Assembly (NCBI GenBank): GCA_030684645.1
Contig: JAUXUF010000248.1
Coordinates: forward strand, 1 to 44,338
From: Bacteroidota bacterium
GTDB taxonomy: Bacteria; Bacteroidota; Bacteroidia; Bacteroidales; Prolixibacteraceae
DNA length: 44,338 nucleotides
Direction of reading: 5' to 3'
In this document: positions 23,716 to 32,129 of the stretch, one piece after another
How positions within the stretch are numbered: position 1 is the first letter of the stretch
How the letters are laid out: every line of letters starts with the position of its first letter
Notes under the pieces: model-generated
The model's input: the letters and a program-made list of their open reading frames with translations, nothing else
Told to the model about the DNA's origin: nothing
The model's database searches: none
Position numbers and translations under genes: made by a program

Positions 23716-25203
23716 ATGAAAAAATATATCCTATTTCTGATTATTTTTTGTGCAGGAGTTTTTCAGAATGTAAACGCCCAAAAAGAATCCTATAATCTAA
23801 GTTTGGAAGAAGTAGTGAAAATCGCTTCTCAGAAATCGCTGGACGCCTTCCGGAATAAAAACATGTATCTCGCCAGTTACTGGGAATATCGGTACTACAA
23901 AGCCGATAAGCTTCCAAGCCTCAACCTGAGTACTACTCCACTCGATTTTAACCATTACCGGAAACGTGAATATAACTTCCAGACCAATGAAGATCAATAC
24001 GTTTTACGTGATTACGTCAATTCGGATGTGGCTTTTCAGTTGAATCAAAAAATTGGATTGACCGGAGGTAGCTTGTTTTTAAGTTCAGAATTGGGGATGG
24101 TCAAAAACCTGGGAGGCGATCAGGTTACCTCCTTTCAGGCAACACCTGTGAGCATTGGTTATTCCCAATCACTTAACGGTTTTAATGCCTTGAAATGGCA
24201 GTCTAAAATTGAACCTGTTAAATTCGAAAAGGCTAAAAAGGAGTTTATACAGTCACTTGAAAGTCTGGCCATGAAAAGCACCACCATGTTTTTTGATCTG
24301 GTCAATGCGCAGATTCAGCTAAAAATAGCGCAAAACAATATGGCGAATGCCGACACACTTTTCAAAATCGGAAGTGGCCGTTTTCAGGTTGGGACAGTCA
24401 CACAAGACGAACTTCTAAATCTTGAACTGGGTCAGTTGAATGCGCAACAAGCATTAAGCAAGGCCAATCTGGAAGTTTTGCGTGCTCAGTCAAGACTGAA
24501 TTCGTACCTCGCTTTGGATAAGACAACAATAATTAATTGCGAGGTTCCATCTGAAATTCCTCCGCTGCAAATCATGGCCGATGAGGCGTTGGGTATGGCG
24601 GTTACAAATAATCCTGATATTCTGGATCAGTCACAGCAAATGCTGGAACAAGACAAAGCGGTTGCACAGGCAAAATCGGAAACCGGCTTAAATACCAGTC
24701 TATTTGCAGTTTTTGGACTTAATCAGTCATCGGAGGATTTTAATATGATCTACGACCAACCAGATCAAAGCCAACGATTACGGGTTGGGTTGAGCGTTCC
24801 TTTGGTTGACTGGGGCCGTCGCAAGGGGCGTTTAATGATGGCCGAGTCAACCCGCGAAGTGGCGAATGCACGCATCCGTCAAGCCCGGATCGACTTCGAA
24901 CAAAACATTTTTCAGTCGGTAATGGAATTTAACCTTCAGGCTGAACAGGTGAAAAATGCGGCTAAAGCCGATACGGTGGCGAAGAAAGGATATGAAGTTA
25001 CGTTTCAGCGTTTTCTGATCGGGAAGGTGGATGTAATCAAGCTGAATATTGCACGAAACGATCGTGAATCTTCACGAAAAGCATACATCAGCGCAGTCAA
25101 TACCTACTGGAATTATTTTTATCGTTTACGGATGCTCACTCTTTACGATTTTGTAAAAAAAGAAAACCTGACTGCTGAGTACGATAAAATCATTCAAAAC
25201 TAA
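23716..25203 (+). CDS. TolC family outer-membrane efflux protein
   Basis: 495 residues with a signal peptide (cleavage near VNAQ). Two repeats of the outer-membrane efflux protein fold: long helices with 'NAQIQLKIAQNNMANADTLF' and 'GSGRFQVGTVTQDELLNLEL', then, in the second half, 'LRVGLSVPLVDWGRRKGRL' and 'KGYEVTFQRFLIGKVDVIKLN'. It would form the trimeric outer-membrane channel for the MacB-type permease upstream and the adaptors on each side. Its stop at 25201-25203 directly abuts the start of the next gene, implying tight translational coupling. Confidence 0.9.
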   Translation: MKKYILFLIIFCAGVFQNVNAQKESYNLSLEEVVKIASQKSLDAFRNKNMYLASYWEYRYYKADKLPSLNLSTTPLDFNHYRKREYNFQTNEDQYVLRDYVNSDVAFQLNQKIGLTGGSLFLSSELGMVKNLGGDQVTSFQATPVSIGYSQSLNGFNALKWQSKIEPVKFEKAKKEFIQSLESLAMKSTTMFFDLVNAQIQLKIAQNNMANADTLFKIGSGRFQVGTVTQDELLNLELGQLNAQQALSKANLEVLRAQSRLNSYLALDKTTIINCEVPSEIPPLQIMADEALGMAVTNNPDILDQSQQMLEQDKAVAQAKSETGLNTSLFAVFGLNQSSEDFNMIYDQPDQSQRLRVGLSVPLVDWGRRKGRLMMAESTREVANARIRQARIDFEQNIFQSVMEFNLQAEQVKNAAKADTVAKKGYEVTFQRFLIGKVDVIKLNIARNDRESSRKAYISAVNTYWNYFYRLRMLTLYDFVKKENLTAEYDKIIQN

Positions 25204-26466
25204 ATGACCATGTTAAAGAAAAGAAATTATCAGATCCTCATTGCTGTTTTCGTGATCATTGGGATAAGTGCAATCGTCATCTTCCAGCTAAAACCTGAAA
25301 CCGGGAAATCTTTTAAAATAAAAAAAGGGAACCTCGAGATTGTCATTACCACGAAAGGCGAGGTAAAAGGAGAAAAATATACAGAAATTAATTTGCCTGA
25401 AGCGGTGTGCAACCAGGAACTTCGAGTTTATCAACTCAAGATTATGGATGTTATTCAGGAGGGGAAAGTTGTAAAGAAAGGCGATTACATTGCTAAACTT
25501 GACGAAGGTCAGTTTGCCACCATGATGCGCGACATTATGCAACAAAAGGAAAAGATGGATGCCGATTTACGCAATGCAGTGCTGGATAGCACAGTTACCC
25601 TTTCAGGCAAAAGAGAGGCCATTAATAATGCCAGATTAGATCTGGAATACCTTCAGATTGATTTGGATCAATCAAAATACGAATCGGAGGCTTATCAGCG
25701 AAAAACGCAGATGAATTATCAGAAAGCAGAAAATCAGGTGGACAAAATCAGAAGAGATTATTTGCTTGAAAAAAACAGGTTGAAAATTCAGGTTGGCAGA
25801 TTTGAATCGCGCGTAGCCGAATTTCGGGATAAAATCAATAAATATCAGGAAGCTTTAGTCTCAACCACGATAAAGGCTCCTGAAGATGGAATTGTAATGT
25901 TTGCAAAAAACTGGTCGGGGAAATCGTATGGAAAAGATTCGGAAATAAACATCTGGAGACCACTAATAGCAACTTTACCCGACATGTCGGTGGTCATTAC
26001 CGAAACATTTATCAAGGAAATTGATATCTCAAAAATACAACTTGGTGATAGTGTCCGGGTTACAATTGATGCTTTGCCAGATAAAATTTTCTCCGGAAAG
26101 GTGATCAAAATTGCGACTATTGGAGAAGATCACAAGGATTTCGATATGAAAGCGTTCAAGGTAATTATACTTTTCGATAAATCAGACAAGGACATGAAAC
26201 CGGGAATGACCGCCAATAACGACATTATCGTCGATTCCTACAAAGACAAACTTTTGGTTCCGCTAAAATCAATTTTTTCGAGAAACGGTAAACAAATTGT
26301 TTACCTGAAGAAAGACGGGAACATTGCCGAACAGGAAATAGAGCTGGTCGCTGAAAACGAACAATTTGGAGTCGTTGAAAAGGGCATTCAGGAAGGCGAT
26401 GTTATTTTGCTCTATCAGCCCGAGGAATTCAAAGTTGAAATTGAGAAAGTTGCCGGCAAAGAATAG
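25204..26466 (+). CDS. Periplasmic adaptor (HlyD/MacA-like), second
   Basis: 420 residues from ATG 25204 (ATG 25210 is equally plausible). N-terminal anchor (9-28), lipoyl half 'DVIQEGKVVKKGDYIAKLD', long coiled coil (about 100-210), second lipoyl half 'TTIKAPEDGIVMFAKNWSG', then barrel 'EIDISKIQLGDSVRVTIDALPDKIFSGKVIKIA', and the terminal domain ending near 'EGDVILLYQPEE'. It has the same architecture as the first adaptor of the operon. Two adaptors with one permease could form a hetero-hexamer ring or reflect an old duplication. Confidence 0.85.
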   Translation: MTMLKKRNYQILIAVFVIIGISAIVIFQLKPETGKSFKIKKGNLEIVITTKGEVKGEKYTEINLPEAVCNQELRVYQLKIMDVIQEGKVVKKGDYIAKLDEGQFATMMRDIMQQKEKMDADLRNAVLDSTVTLSGKREAINNARLDLEYLQIDLDQSKYESEAYQRKTQMNYQKAENQVDKIRRDYLLEKNRLKIQVGRFESRVAEFRDKINKYQEALVSTTIKAPEDGIVMFAKNWSGKSYGKDSEINIWRPLIATLPDMSVVITETFIKEIDISKIQLGDSVRVTIDALPDKIFSGKVIKIATIGEDHKDFDMKAFKVIILFDKSDKDMKPGMTANNDIIVDSYKDKLLVPLKSIFSRNGKQIVYLKKDGNIAEQEIELVAENEQFGVVEKGIQEGDVILLYQPEEFKVEIEKVAGKE

Positions 26467-26508
26467 TTAAACCTATTTTCATTTTTCTTTCTTTTGAAGA
26501 AAAAAGAT

Positions 26509-26595
26509 ATGAATACACAGTCGATTACCATAGATATTCCTTCAGATGTTTTTCTTGCGATTAACGAGTCGGAATCAGAATTAAACAACCATTAA
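26509..26595 (+). pseudogene. Truncated UPF0175-like antitoxin N-terminus
   Basis: A 28-residue reading frame, 'TITIDIPSDV'-like in form (here QSITIDIPSDVFLAINESE), which resembles the conserved start of UPF0175 family proteins. The family is normally about 80-90 residues; here a stop comes after 28. It looks like a remnant of a toxin-antitoxin gene. The match is short, so this is tentative. Confidence 0.45.
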
Positions 26596-26616
26596 CAATT
26601 GTTTTGAATTGTCCAT

Positions 26617-26646
26617 TTTGTGGAGTGAATGGTTTTTGTACTTTTG
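26617..26646 (+). promoter_or_regulatory. Bacteroidota-type promoter of the DUF5916 gene
   Basis: TTTG (26617-26620), 18-bp spacer, TACTTTTG (26639-26646), matching TTTG-N(17-21)-TAnnTTTG, 24 nt before the start codon. One of the two best promoters in the window. Confidence 0.75.
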
Positions 26647-26670
26647 ACAATCTAAATCTAAACCAATTTC

Positions 26671-28863
26671 ATGAAATTTGCATTGCTTTTCTTGTTCCTG
26701 CTCCTGAACCTCTTTTCATATTCTGCAAAAAAACATTTCCCCGGCATCAAAGGGTTACAAAATGATTCGGTCGTTCACAAAAAAAACGAAAACTTTATTC
26801 TCCACGTCAAAAAGGCCACTGGTCCTATTAAAATCGATGGCCTGATCAGCGAACCCGATTGGGACAAAGCTGAAAAGGCAAAGGATTTTCGTCTGGTACT
26901 TCCGGTTGATACCGGTTTCCCAAAATCACCTTCAGAAGTGGTGATGACTTACGACGACAAGGCTTTTTACCTGGGCATTACCTTTTTCGATACCATTCCC
27001 GGGAAGCGGATCATGGAATCCTTCCGGCGGGATTTTGTATTCGGGAACAACGACAATGTCCTGGTGTTTTTCGATACCTTCCTCGATCAAACCAGCGGTT
27101 TCTCTTTCGGGGCGTCGGCTTCAGGAGCCAAATGGGACGGAACCATGTCGTCAGGCCCAATAAACCTCAACTGGGATTGTAAATGGGACTCTAAAACCAC
27201 CCAATACAAAGATCGTTGGGTCACCGAAATGAAAATTCCTTTTCGTTCGATCAGGTATAAATCCGGAACCGATCGCTGGTATGTCAATTTCAGCCGGCTC
27301 GATCTGAAAACCAACGAAAAATCGGCGTGGGCTCCCGTTCCCAGGCAATTTCCAACGGCCAGCCTGGCTTATACCGGCGTATTGCAATGGGATGCGCCGC
27401 TTCCGAAATCGAAAATGATGTTTTCGGTAATTCCTTATGTTTTTGGAAGTGTGGTCAAAGATTTCGAAGCTGGAGGAAAAACGAGATACCATCAGGATTT
27501 CGGCTTCGATACCAAGTTGGGAATTTCAACCTCCATGAATCTTGACCTGACTTATAATCCGGATTTTTCGCAGGCGGAAGTCGATCAACAGGTAACTAAC
27601 CTCGATCGGTTCGAACTCTTCTTCCCTGAAAAACGGCAATTTTTCCTCGAGAACAGCGATCTTTTTTCCAGTTACGGGTTCAGTTCAGTAACACCTTTCT
27701 TTTCGCGCCGGATCGGCTTGGATGCCCCGGTCCTGGCAGGCGCACGGCTTAGCGGAAAGCTTGATAACAACTGGCGCCTGGGCCTTTTGGATATGCAAAC
27801 CGAAAGAACAGGCGATCAGTTATCGCGTAATTTTCTGGTGGCTTCTCTTCAACGTAAAATATTTGCCCGGTCGAATATCGGTATCATACTGGTGAACAAG
27901 GAATATACGAACGAACCCGGAAAACAAAATTTCAACCGGATTGCAGGTATCGATTACAACCTGGCTAGCAGCAACAATAAACTCACCGGGAAATTGTTTT
28001 ATCACCGGTCTTTTAGCCCTGAAAATCCCGGAAAACAATACGCACAGGGCTCATCTTTTGCATACAATTCCCGCCGGATTCATAGTGCCTTGTCACAGGT
28101 CAGTGTTGGCGAAAACTATATTGCCGAAGCCGGATATGTTCCACGCAAAGGGTATAACCTGTTAACTCCTGAATTCAGTTTATTGTGGATCCCAAATAAA
28201 AGGGTTGTCAGCCATGGAGTCTCGATGGTGTCCAATTATTATTTTGATTCGGGATACAGCAATCAGCTTGACCATGAAGTTACGCTGATGTATAAATTCG
28301 AATTCAAAAACAAGGCAATCCTTGATGCAGGAATAAAGGATTTTTATACGCGACTGAATAAGGACTTTGATCCGATACATCCAACTCATATGAGCAATAC
28401 ATTTCTGGCAAAAGGATCAGAATATTCTACCAATATGGGGTTTATCGATTACTTCTCGGATATCCGCAGCATGTTTAACTATTCGGCAACAGTTGCAACC
28501 GGTGGTTTTTACAGTGGCAATATCAGCCTGATTAAAGGCCAGATGACCTACCGCTACCAGCCGTACCTGAACATGTCGGTCAATTTTTCATATAACGACA
28601 TCAACCTGCCTGCACCGTTTGAACATGCCAGGTTTTTGTTATTGGGGCCAAAGGTCGATCTGACCCTGAGTGATAAGGTTTTCTTTTCAACCTTCGTGCA
28701 GTATAACGAGCAAATTGAAAACATGAATGTCAACATGCGGTTTCAATGGCGCTACAAGCCGGTTTCCGACCTTTTTATCGTTTATACAGGCAACTATTTC
28801 ACCGGAGACTGGAGCCCGAGAAACAGGGCGTTGGTAGTGAAATTGAGTTATTGGTTTAATTAG
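26671..28863 (+). CDS. CBM9-like plus DUF5916 outer-membrane protein
   Basis: 730 residues with a signal peptide. Residues about 45-235 form a carbohydrate-binding family 9-like domain: 'IKIDGLISEPDWDKAEKAKDF', 'VVMTYDDKAFYLGITFFDT', 'VTEMKIPFRSIRY'. From about 240 the DUF5916 part follows, with 'LDLTYNPDFSQAEVDQQVTNLDRFELFFPEKRQFFLEN' landmarks (given in parts: NPDFSQAEVDQ, FFPEKRQFFLEN) and a beta-barrel-like C-terminal half ending in 'LSYWFN' with a terminal aromatic. The substrate is unknown; sugar or glycan binding is inferred from CBM9. The last 110 bp are duplicated at 30107-30220, beyond the ATPase gene. Monocistronic by its own promoter. Confidence 0.85.
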   Translation: MKFALLFLFLLLNLFSYSAKKHFPGIKGLQNDSVVHKKNENFILHVKKATGPIKIDGLISEPDWDKAEKAKDFRLVLPVDTGFPKSPSEVVMTYDDKAFYLGITFFDTIPGKRIMESFRRDFVFGNNDNVLVFFDTFLDQTSGFSFGASASGAKWDGTMSSGPINLNWDCKWDSKTTQYKDRWVTEMKIPFRSIRYKSGTDRWYVNFSRLDLKTNEKSAWAPVPRQFPTASLAYTGVLQWDAPLPKSKMMFSVIPYVFGSVVKDFEAGGKTRYHQDFGFDTKLGISTSMNLDLTYNPDFSQAEVDQQVTNLDRFELFFPEKRQFFLENSDLFSSYGFSSVTPFFSRRIGLDAPVLAGARLSGKLDNNWRLGLLDMQTERTGDQLSRNFLVASLQRKIFARSNIGIILVNKEYTNEPGKQNFNRIAGIDYNLASSNNKLTGKLFYHRSFSPENPGKQYAQGSSFAYNSRRIHSALSQVSVGENYIAEAGYVPRKGYNLLTPEFSLLWIPNKRVVSHGVSMVSNYYFDSGYSNQLDHEVTLMYKFEFKNKAILDAGIKDFYTRLNKDFDPIHPTHMSNTFLAKGSEYSTNMGFIDYFSDIRSMFNYSATVATGGFYSGNISLIKGQMTYRYQPYLNMSVNFSYNDINLPAPFEHARFLLLGPKVDLTLSDKVFFSTFVQYNEQIENMNVNMRFQWRYKPVSDLFIVYTGNYFTGDWSPRNRALVVKLSYWFN

Positions 28864-28887
28864 AAAGATAACCGTGGTGACGCTATA

Positions 28888-30045
28888 TTAGGACTGCTCA
28901 ATTGAGAAAGATTGATTAAAAAATTGTTTTTTGAACCAAAGCTCAAATGCTGGATCGACAAACTCAAATCGGTTATTTACTTCGTGAATGATGTCATTAT
29001 TGATTAAAAGAGATTTATTCTTACTCACATTTCGTGGGGTGCCTAATAAATACTTTTGCATGACAGCCGCACTTGTAAATTGAGTTTCGCCTTTGGCTAC
29101 AGCTTTTAGTAAATTTAACTGCGTATAACTAATACCTTCTGTTTCATTTTGATACAAGGGAATATTGGCATTTAATAATTCTTTCAATGCGGCTTTGATT
29201 TCAGTTGTAGTTGCCGTATTTTGTGTCACATTCCAGGTGTAGTGCGCCAATTGTTGTATGTACCAGGAATGATTTTTCATTAACCGAGGGATTATTCCGG
29301 CTGTTTCTTCATCAATTTGTTTGCCTGTATCTTCAAAGCCTTTACAAATATACCGGATCCATTTTTCGGTTTCAATTTTTTGCAAAATCATGATGTCACC
29401 AAAGCGATAGAATGGCTTAGCTGGATTATTAAAAATATCAGCCATCATGTGCCGTTTACTTCCAAACAGGCAATAGGTAACCAATTTATGCCGCTGCCAA
29501 GAAGCCCGGAGCTTTTTTTCGAACGAAAGAAAATCCCTGAAAGGGGCCAGATTCTGAAATTCGTCTAAACAGATAATGAATTTTACTCCTTTTTTTTGGG
29601 CTATGGTTTCCGGGAGGTTTAGTACTTCATCACTATTTTTTTTAAGCTCGACCCAATCGAAACTTAAACTGAAATCAGTAGCTGGATCAATACCTATACT
29701 GAGTTTAGGGATTAATTTATGAAAGAAATCTTTTCCACTGTTCATCCATTCCTGCCATTTGGTTGAAGAAGCTTTAATGACCTCGCGGGCAAAGATTTCT
29801 AAAAATTCTTCTTCGTTACTAACCGAAAACAAATCAATGATCACACATCTTATGTTCTTCTCATTATTGGCTATATTGTTGATTACTTTCTCAACAAGGG
29901 ATGACTTACCCCATCTTCTTGGAGATATAATTGTGGTGTTAATTCCACTCAACAAATTGCTTTGCAGTTTCGCAATATCGGCTTCCCGATTCGTAAACGA
30001 ACGATTACTTACAGTTGATCCGTAGATAAATGGTGTATCTTTCAT
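28888..30045 (-). CDS. Archaeal-type AAA+ ATPase (ATPase_2 family)
   Basis: 385 residues. N-terminal P-loop: 'NREADIAKL' box, Walker A SPRRWGKSS (about 41-49), Walker B FIICLDEFQNL (about 155-165). A lid region follows with 'MKNHSWYIQQLAHYTW', then a winged-helix-like C-terminus ('YTQLNLLKAVAKGE' to 'FEFVDPAFELWFKKQF'). These multi-copy ATPases are known from Bacteroidota and archaea, with no settled function. It has no DUF4143 nuclease part, unlike the ATPase at 12662. It lies tail-to-tail with the DUF5916 gene (24-bp gap), and a copy of that gene's 3' end lies on the ATPase's promoter side, so it looks like inserted cargo. Confidence 0.85.
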   Translation of the reverse strand: MKDTPFIYGSTVSNRSFTNREADIAKLQSNLLSGINTTIISPRRWGKSSLVEKVINNIANNEKNIRCVIIDLFSVSNEEEFLEIFAREVIKASSTKWQEWMNSGKDFFHKLIPKLSIGIDPATDFSLSFDWVELKKNSDEVLNLPETIAQKKGVKFIICLDEFQNLAPFRDFLSFEKKLRASWQRHKLVTYCLFGSKRHMMADIFNNPAKPFYRFGDIMILQKIETEKWIRYICKGFEDTGKQIDEETAGIIPRLMKNHSWYIQQLAHYTWNVTQNTATTTEIKAALKELLNANIPLYQNETEGISYTQLNLLKAVAKGETQFTSAAVMQKYLLGTPRNVSKNKSLLINNDIIHEVNNRFEFVDPAFELWFKKQFFNQSFSIEQS

Positions 30046-30060
30046 TTATTGCTCTTAAAG

Positions 30061-30114
30061 ATTATACTATGTGGTATAATACACAAAGGTATAAAATCAG
30101 GTAATGCGATACAA
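30061..30114 (-). promoter_or_regulatory. Promoter and possible operator of the ATPase_2 gene
   Basis: On the minus strand: TTG (30114-30112), 20-bp spacer, TACCTTTG (30091-30084), 38 nt before the start codon. Between it and the gene is an inverted repeat, ATTATAC (30061-30067) and GTATAAT (30074-30080). It overlaps the left end of the duplicated host tail. Confidence 0.6.
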
Positions 30115-30220
30115 CAATGTTTCCGACCTTTTTATCGTTTACACCGGCAACTATTTCACCGGCGACTGGAGTCCAAGAAACAGGGCGTTGGTAGTGAAAT
30201 TGAGTTATTGGTTTAATTAA
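30104..30220 (+). pseudogene. Second copy of the DUF5916 gene 3' end
   Basis: Aligns without gaps to 28751-28863. Over the last 101 bp (30119-30219) I count 5 differences, all synonymous; upstream of that, two codons differ (Lys-Pro to Asn-Asn). It opens with an in-frame ATG (30104) and ends in the same ELSYWFN-type C-terminus (LSYWFN) with stop TAA instead of TAG. It is probably the original gene end, displaced when the ATPase cassette brought its own replacement tail. Confidence 0.85.
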
Positions 30221-30254
30221 AGCCTCCCCCAACCCCTCCAGAGGAGGGGCTTTT
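30221..30254 (+). repeat. C-rich palindromic repeat, copy R8
   Basis: AGCCTCCCCCAA then hairpin CCCCTCC (30233-30239), AGA, GGAGGGG (30243-30249), CTTTT. It begins right after the stop of the displaced DUF5916 tail and may serve as its terminator. Confidence 0.85.
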
Positions 30255-30298
30255 ACGTAATGCAAACTTGACATTTGAACCATGCACAGTCCTCCAAC

Positions 30299-30590
30299 AT
30301 ATTTGCGGGTGTACGACAAAATCCCCTTAATGAAAGGTTCAGGATATTGTTCTTAGGGCAAAACTGTGCCGTTAGGCACAATCGGTCGGTAGAGAGAATG
30401 GGGGGATATGATTCTTTCGTCCCGTACGGGACGAAACCTTGCTCTATTAATGACTTTTACCGACCTTGAATCCCTGACGGGATAAAAAATCCAATCACAG
30501 TTCTTCTTCGTGTCAAGTTTTTTTAGCTACCAAGGCACGAAATCACGAGAAAACACTAAAAAGGGAATTTTGTCGTACACCCATATTTGC
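30299..30590. mobile_element. MITE-like element with terminal inverted repeats and 8-bp target duplication
   Basis: A 276-bp element (30307-30582). Its ends are GGGTGTACGACAAAAT (30307-30322) and the exact complement ATTTTGTCGTACACCC (30567-30582); the pairing continues to about 22 bp with one mismatch. It is flanked on both sides by the direct repeat ATATTTGC (30299-30306 and 30583-30590), a target-site duplication. The interior has no ORF but three hairpins: TGTGCC/GGCACA (30365-30380), a perfect 22-bp palindrome (30415-30436) and ATCCC/GGGAT (30470-30483), with GGTCGGTA (30384-30391) and TACCGACC (30458-30465) as a further inverted pair. It would need a transposase from elsewhere. Family not identified. 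Confidence 0.85.
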
Positions 30591-30599
30591 CACCAAAAC

Positions 30600-30636
30600 T
30601 CCCTTCTCCTTTGGGGAAGGGTTGGGGATGGGCTTC
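30600..30636 (-). repeat. C-rich palindromic repeat, copy R9
   Basis: CTCCCTTCTCC, loop, GGGGAAGGG, TTGGGGATGGGCTT; inverted partner of R8. Without the intervening MITE and one target copy, the R8-R9 spacing would be about 61 bp, like the other short pairs. Confidence 0.75.
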
Positions 30637-30638
30637 CA

Positions 30639-31409
30639 TTAAAACTTTTCAAAAACTCCCAGTCCAAACAGTGCAAAGTCATATTTGATGGGATCTTCAG
30701 GATCGAATTCCCGCAGTTTGGCGGTGATTTCTTCCACGGCGCTCCAGTCGTTTTGAGTTCGGGTAAGTAAACCGAGTTTGCGGGCCACATTGCCGGTATG
30801 TACATCGAGCGGAAGCAACAGCGCTGAGGAAGGAATTTGCTTCCAAAGTCCAAAATCGACACCTGAAAAATCTGTTCTGATCATCCAGCGCAAATACATA
30901 TTCAGCCGTTTTCCTGCGGCACCTTTTTCGACATTCGAAACATGTTTTTCAGTCCGGTGCTGATGTTCAAGCTCAAAAAATATTTTTCGGAAATGTACCA
31001 ATGCGCTGAATATACTTTCGTCTTTCCGAAATCCCTGCGTAAAAACCTGTTCCAACCCACCATGATTCTGGTAGATATTCCGGAGAGCTTTCAGGAAATA
31101 AATACAATCAGTGCCATTGAAAGTGCGATGCTTGAAATTCAGGAATACATCCCATTCCTCTTCCGGAGTATGGAGCAGGAATTCAATTGGGTTGTTGTTC
31201 ATGAGCGTGACCAGCTTCAAGGCGTTCCGGATGATGGTCGGCCGTTGGCCCCAGGCCAGTGTGGCAGCCAGAAATCCGGCAATTTCGATGTTTTCTTTGG
31301 TGGTGAAAAGTGCAGGTACCTGAATCGGATCCGTCTCAATAAAACTGGAATGATTGAATGAAATGACTTTCTGATCCAGAAATGATTTTAGGTCTTCAGT
31401 CAAATTCAT
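30639..31409 (-). CDS. TIGR02757 family protein
   Basis: 256 residues from ATG 31409; an earlier in-frame ATG at 31433 would overlap the end of lolD by 20 bp, and the 31409 start leaves a 5-bp gap and begins 'MNLTEDLKSFLDQKV', which fits the family. Recognisable segments: 'ETDPIQVPALF', 'IAGFLAATLAWGQR', 'NMYLRWMIRTDFSGVDFGLW', 'LLLPLDVHTGNVARKLGLL' and 'PIKYDFALFGLGV'. The family resembles DNA glycosylase-like helical proteins in general layout, but its function is unknown to me. It is the last gene of the minus-strand cluster after tatA and lolD. Confidence 0.85.
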   Translation of the reverse strand: MNLTEDLKSFLDQKVISFNHSSFIETDPIQVPALFTTKENIEIAGFLAATLAWGQRPTIIRNALKLVTLMNNNPIEFLLHTPEEEWDVFLNFKHRTFNGTDCIYFLKALRNIYQNHGGLEQVFTQGFRKDESIFSALVHFRKIFFELEHQHRTEKHVSNVEKGAAGKRLNMYLRWMIRTDFSGVDFGLWKQIPSSALLLPLDVHTGNVARKLGLLTRTQNDWSAVEEITAKLREFDPEDPIKYDFALFGLGVFEKF

Positions 31410-31413
31410 CGGT

Positions 31414-32067
31414 TCAGAATTCAATAAGGCCATCTTTCATCCGGATGATGGCGTCGCTTTGGGCAGCAAAACTCTCGTCATGAGTCACAATAACAAGTGT
31501 TTGTTTGAACCGGTCGCGCAAAGTGAAAAAAAGTTCGTGCAGGTCTTCGCGGTTTTTGGTATCCAGGTTTCCTGAAGGTTCATCAGCCAGGATGACCGAA
31601 GGGTTGTTGATTAATGCCCTTGCCACAGCCACGCGCTGCCGTTCTCCTCCTGAAAGTTCGCCGGGTTTGTGATTTAGTCGGTGAGATAAGCCCAGAAACT
31701 CGAGGTATTCACGTGCTTTCTGTTCCGCATCTTTTCTGGATGTTTTTGCAATGAAAGCCGGAATGCAGACGTTTTCGAGGGCCGAAAATTCAGGAAGTAA
31801 ATAATGAAACTGGAAAACAAAACCAATTTGCCGGTTTCTGAAATCGGCCAGTTGGCGCTCATTCATGACCGAAATGTTTTGACCGTTGATGAAAACCTTT
31901 CCTGAAGCCGGTTGACTTAATGAACCAATGATTTGCAGCAGGGTTGTCTTCCCCGCTCCACTCGGACCAACAATCGAATAGAGTTTTCCGGACGGAACTT
32001 CCAGGTCAATTCCTTTCAGAACCTGAAGATCGCCATACGACTTTGTTATTTTTTCGACTCTGATCAA
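31414..32067 (-). CDS. lolD: LolD-like ABC transporter ATP-binding protein
   Basis: 217 residues. ABC ATPase with Walker [10 protein letters not shown] (34-42), Q-loop '[12 protein letters not shown]', signature LSGGERQR, Walker B '[12 protein letters not shown]' and His switch 'IVTHDESFA'. The '[16 protein letters not shown]' wording is typical of LolD, which powers release of lipoproteins from the inner membrane to LolA. The LolC/E-type permease is not in this window. A MacB-partner ATPase cannot be excluded. It is co-oriented with tatA and followed 5 bp later by the TIGR02757 gene. Confidence 0.85.
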   Translation of the reverse strand: MIRVEKITKSYGDLQVLKGIDLEVPSGKLYSIVGPSGAGKTTLLQIIGSLSQPASGKVFINGQNISVMNERQLADFRNRQIGFVFQFHYLLPEFSALENVCIPAFIAKTSRKDAEQKAREYLEFLGLSHRLNHKPGELSGGERQRVAVARALINNPSVILADEPSGNLDTKNREDLHELFFTLRDRFKQTLVIVTHDESFAAQSDAIIRMKDGLIEF

Positions 32068-32129
32068 TCGTGGTACTTTTTAGAATGCTTGGTTTAAGGG
32101 ATTTCAGTAAATAGCGGGAAGATTACAGT

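Noticed and set aside
30365-30483. tRNA or riboswitch from the stacked hairpins
   Set aside because: The hairpins are simple palindromes inside a terminal-inverted-repeat element; no tRNA arms or known aptamer layout.
30942-31361. Plus-strand 139-residue reading frame
   Set aside because: It lies antisense within the TIGR02757 gene and has no recognisable features.
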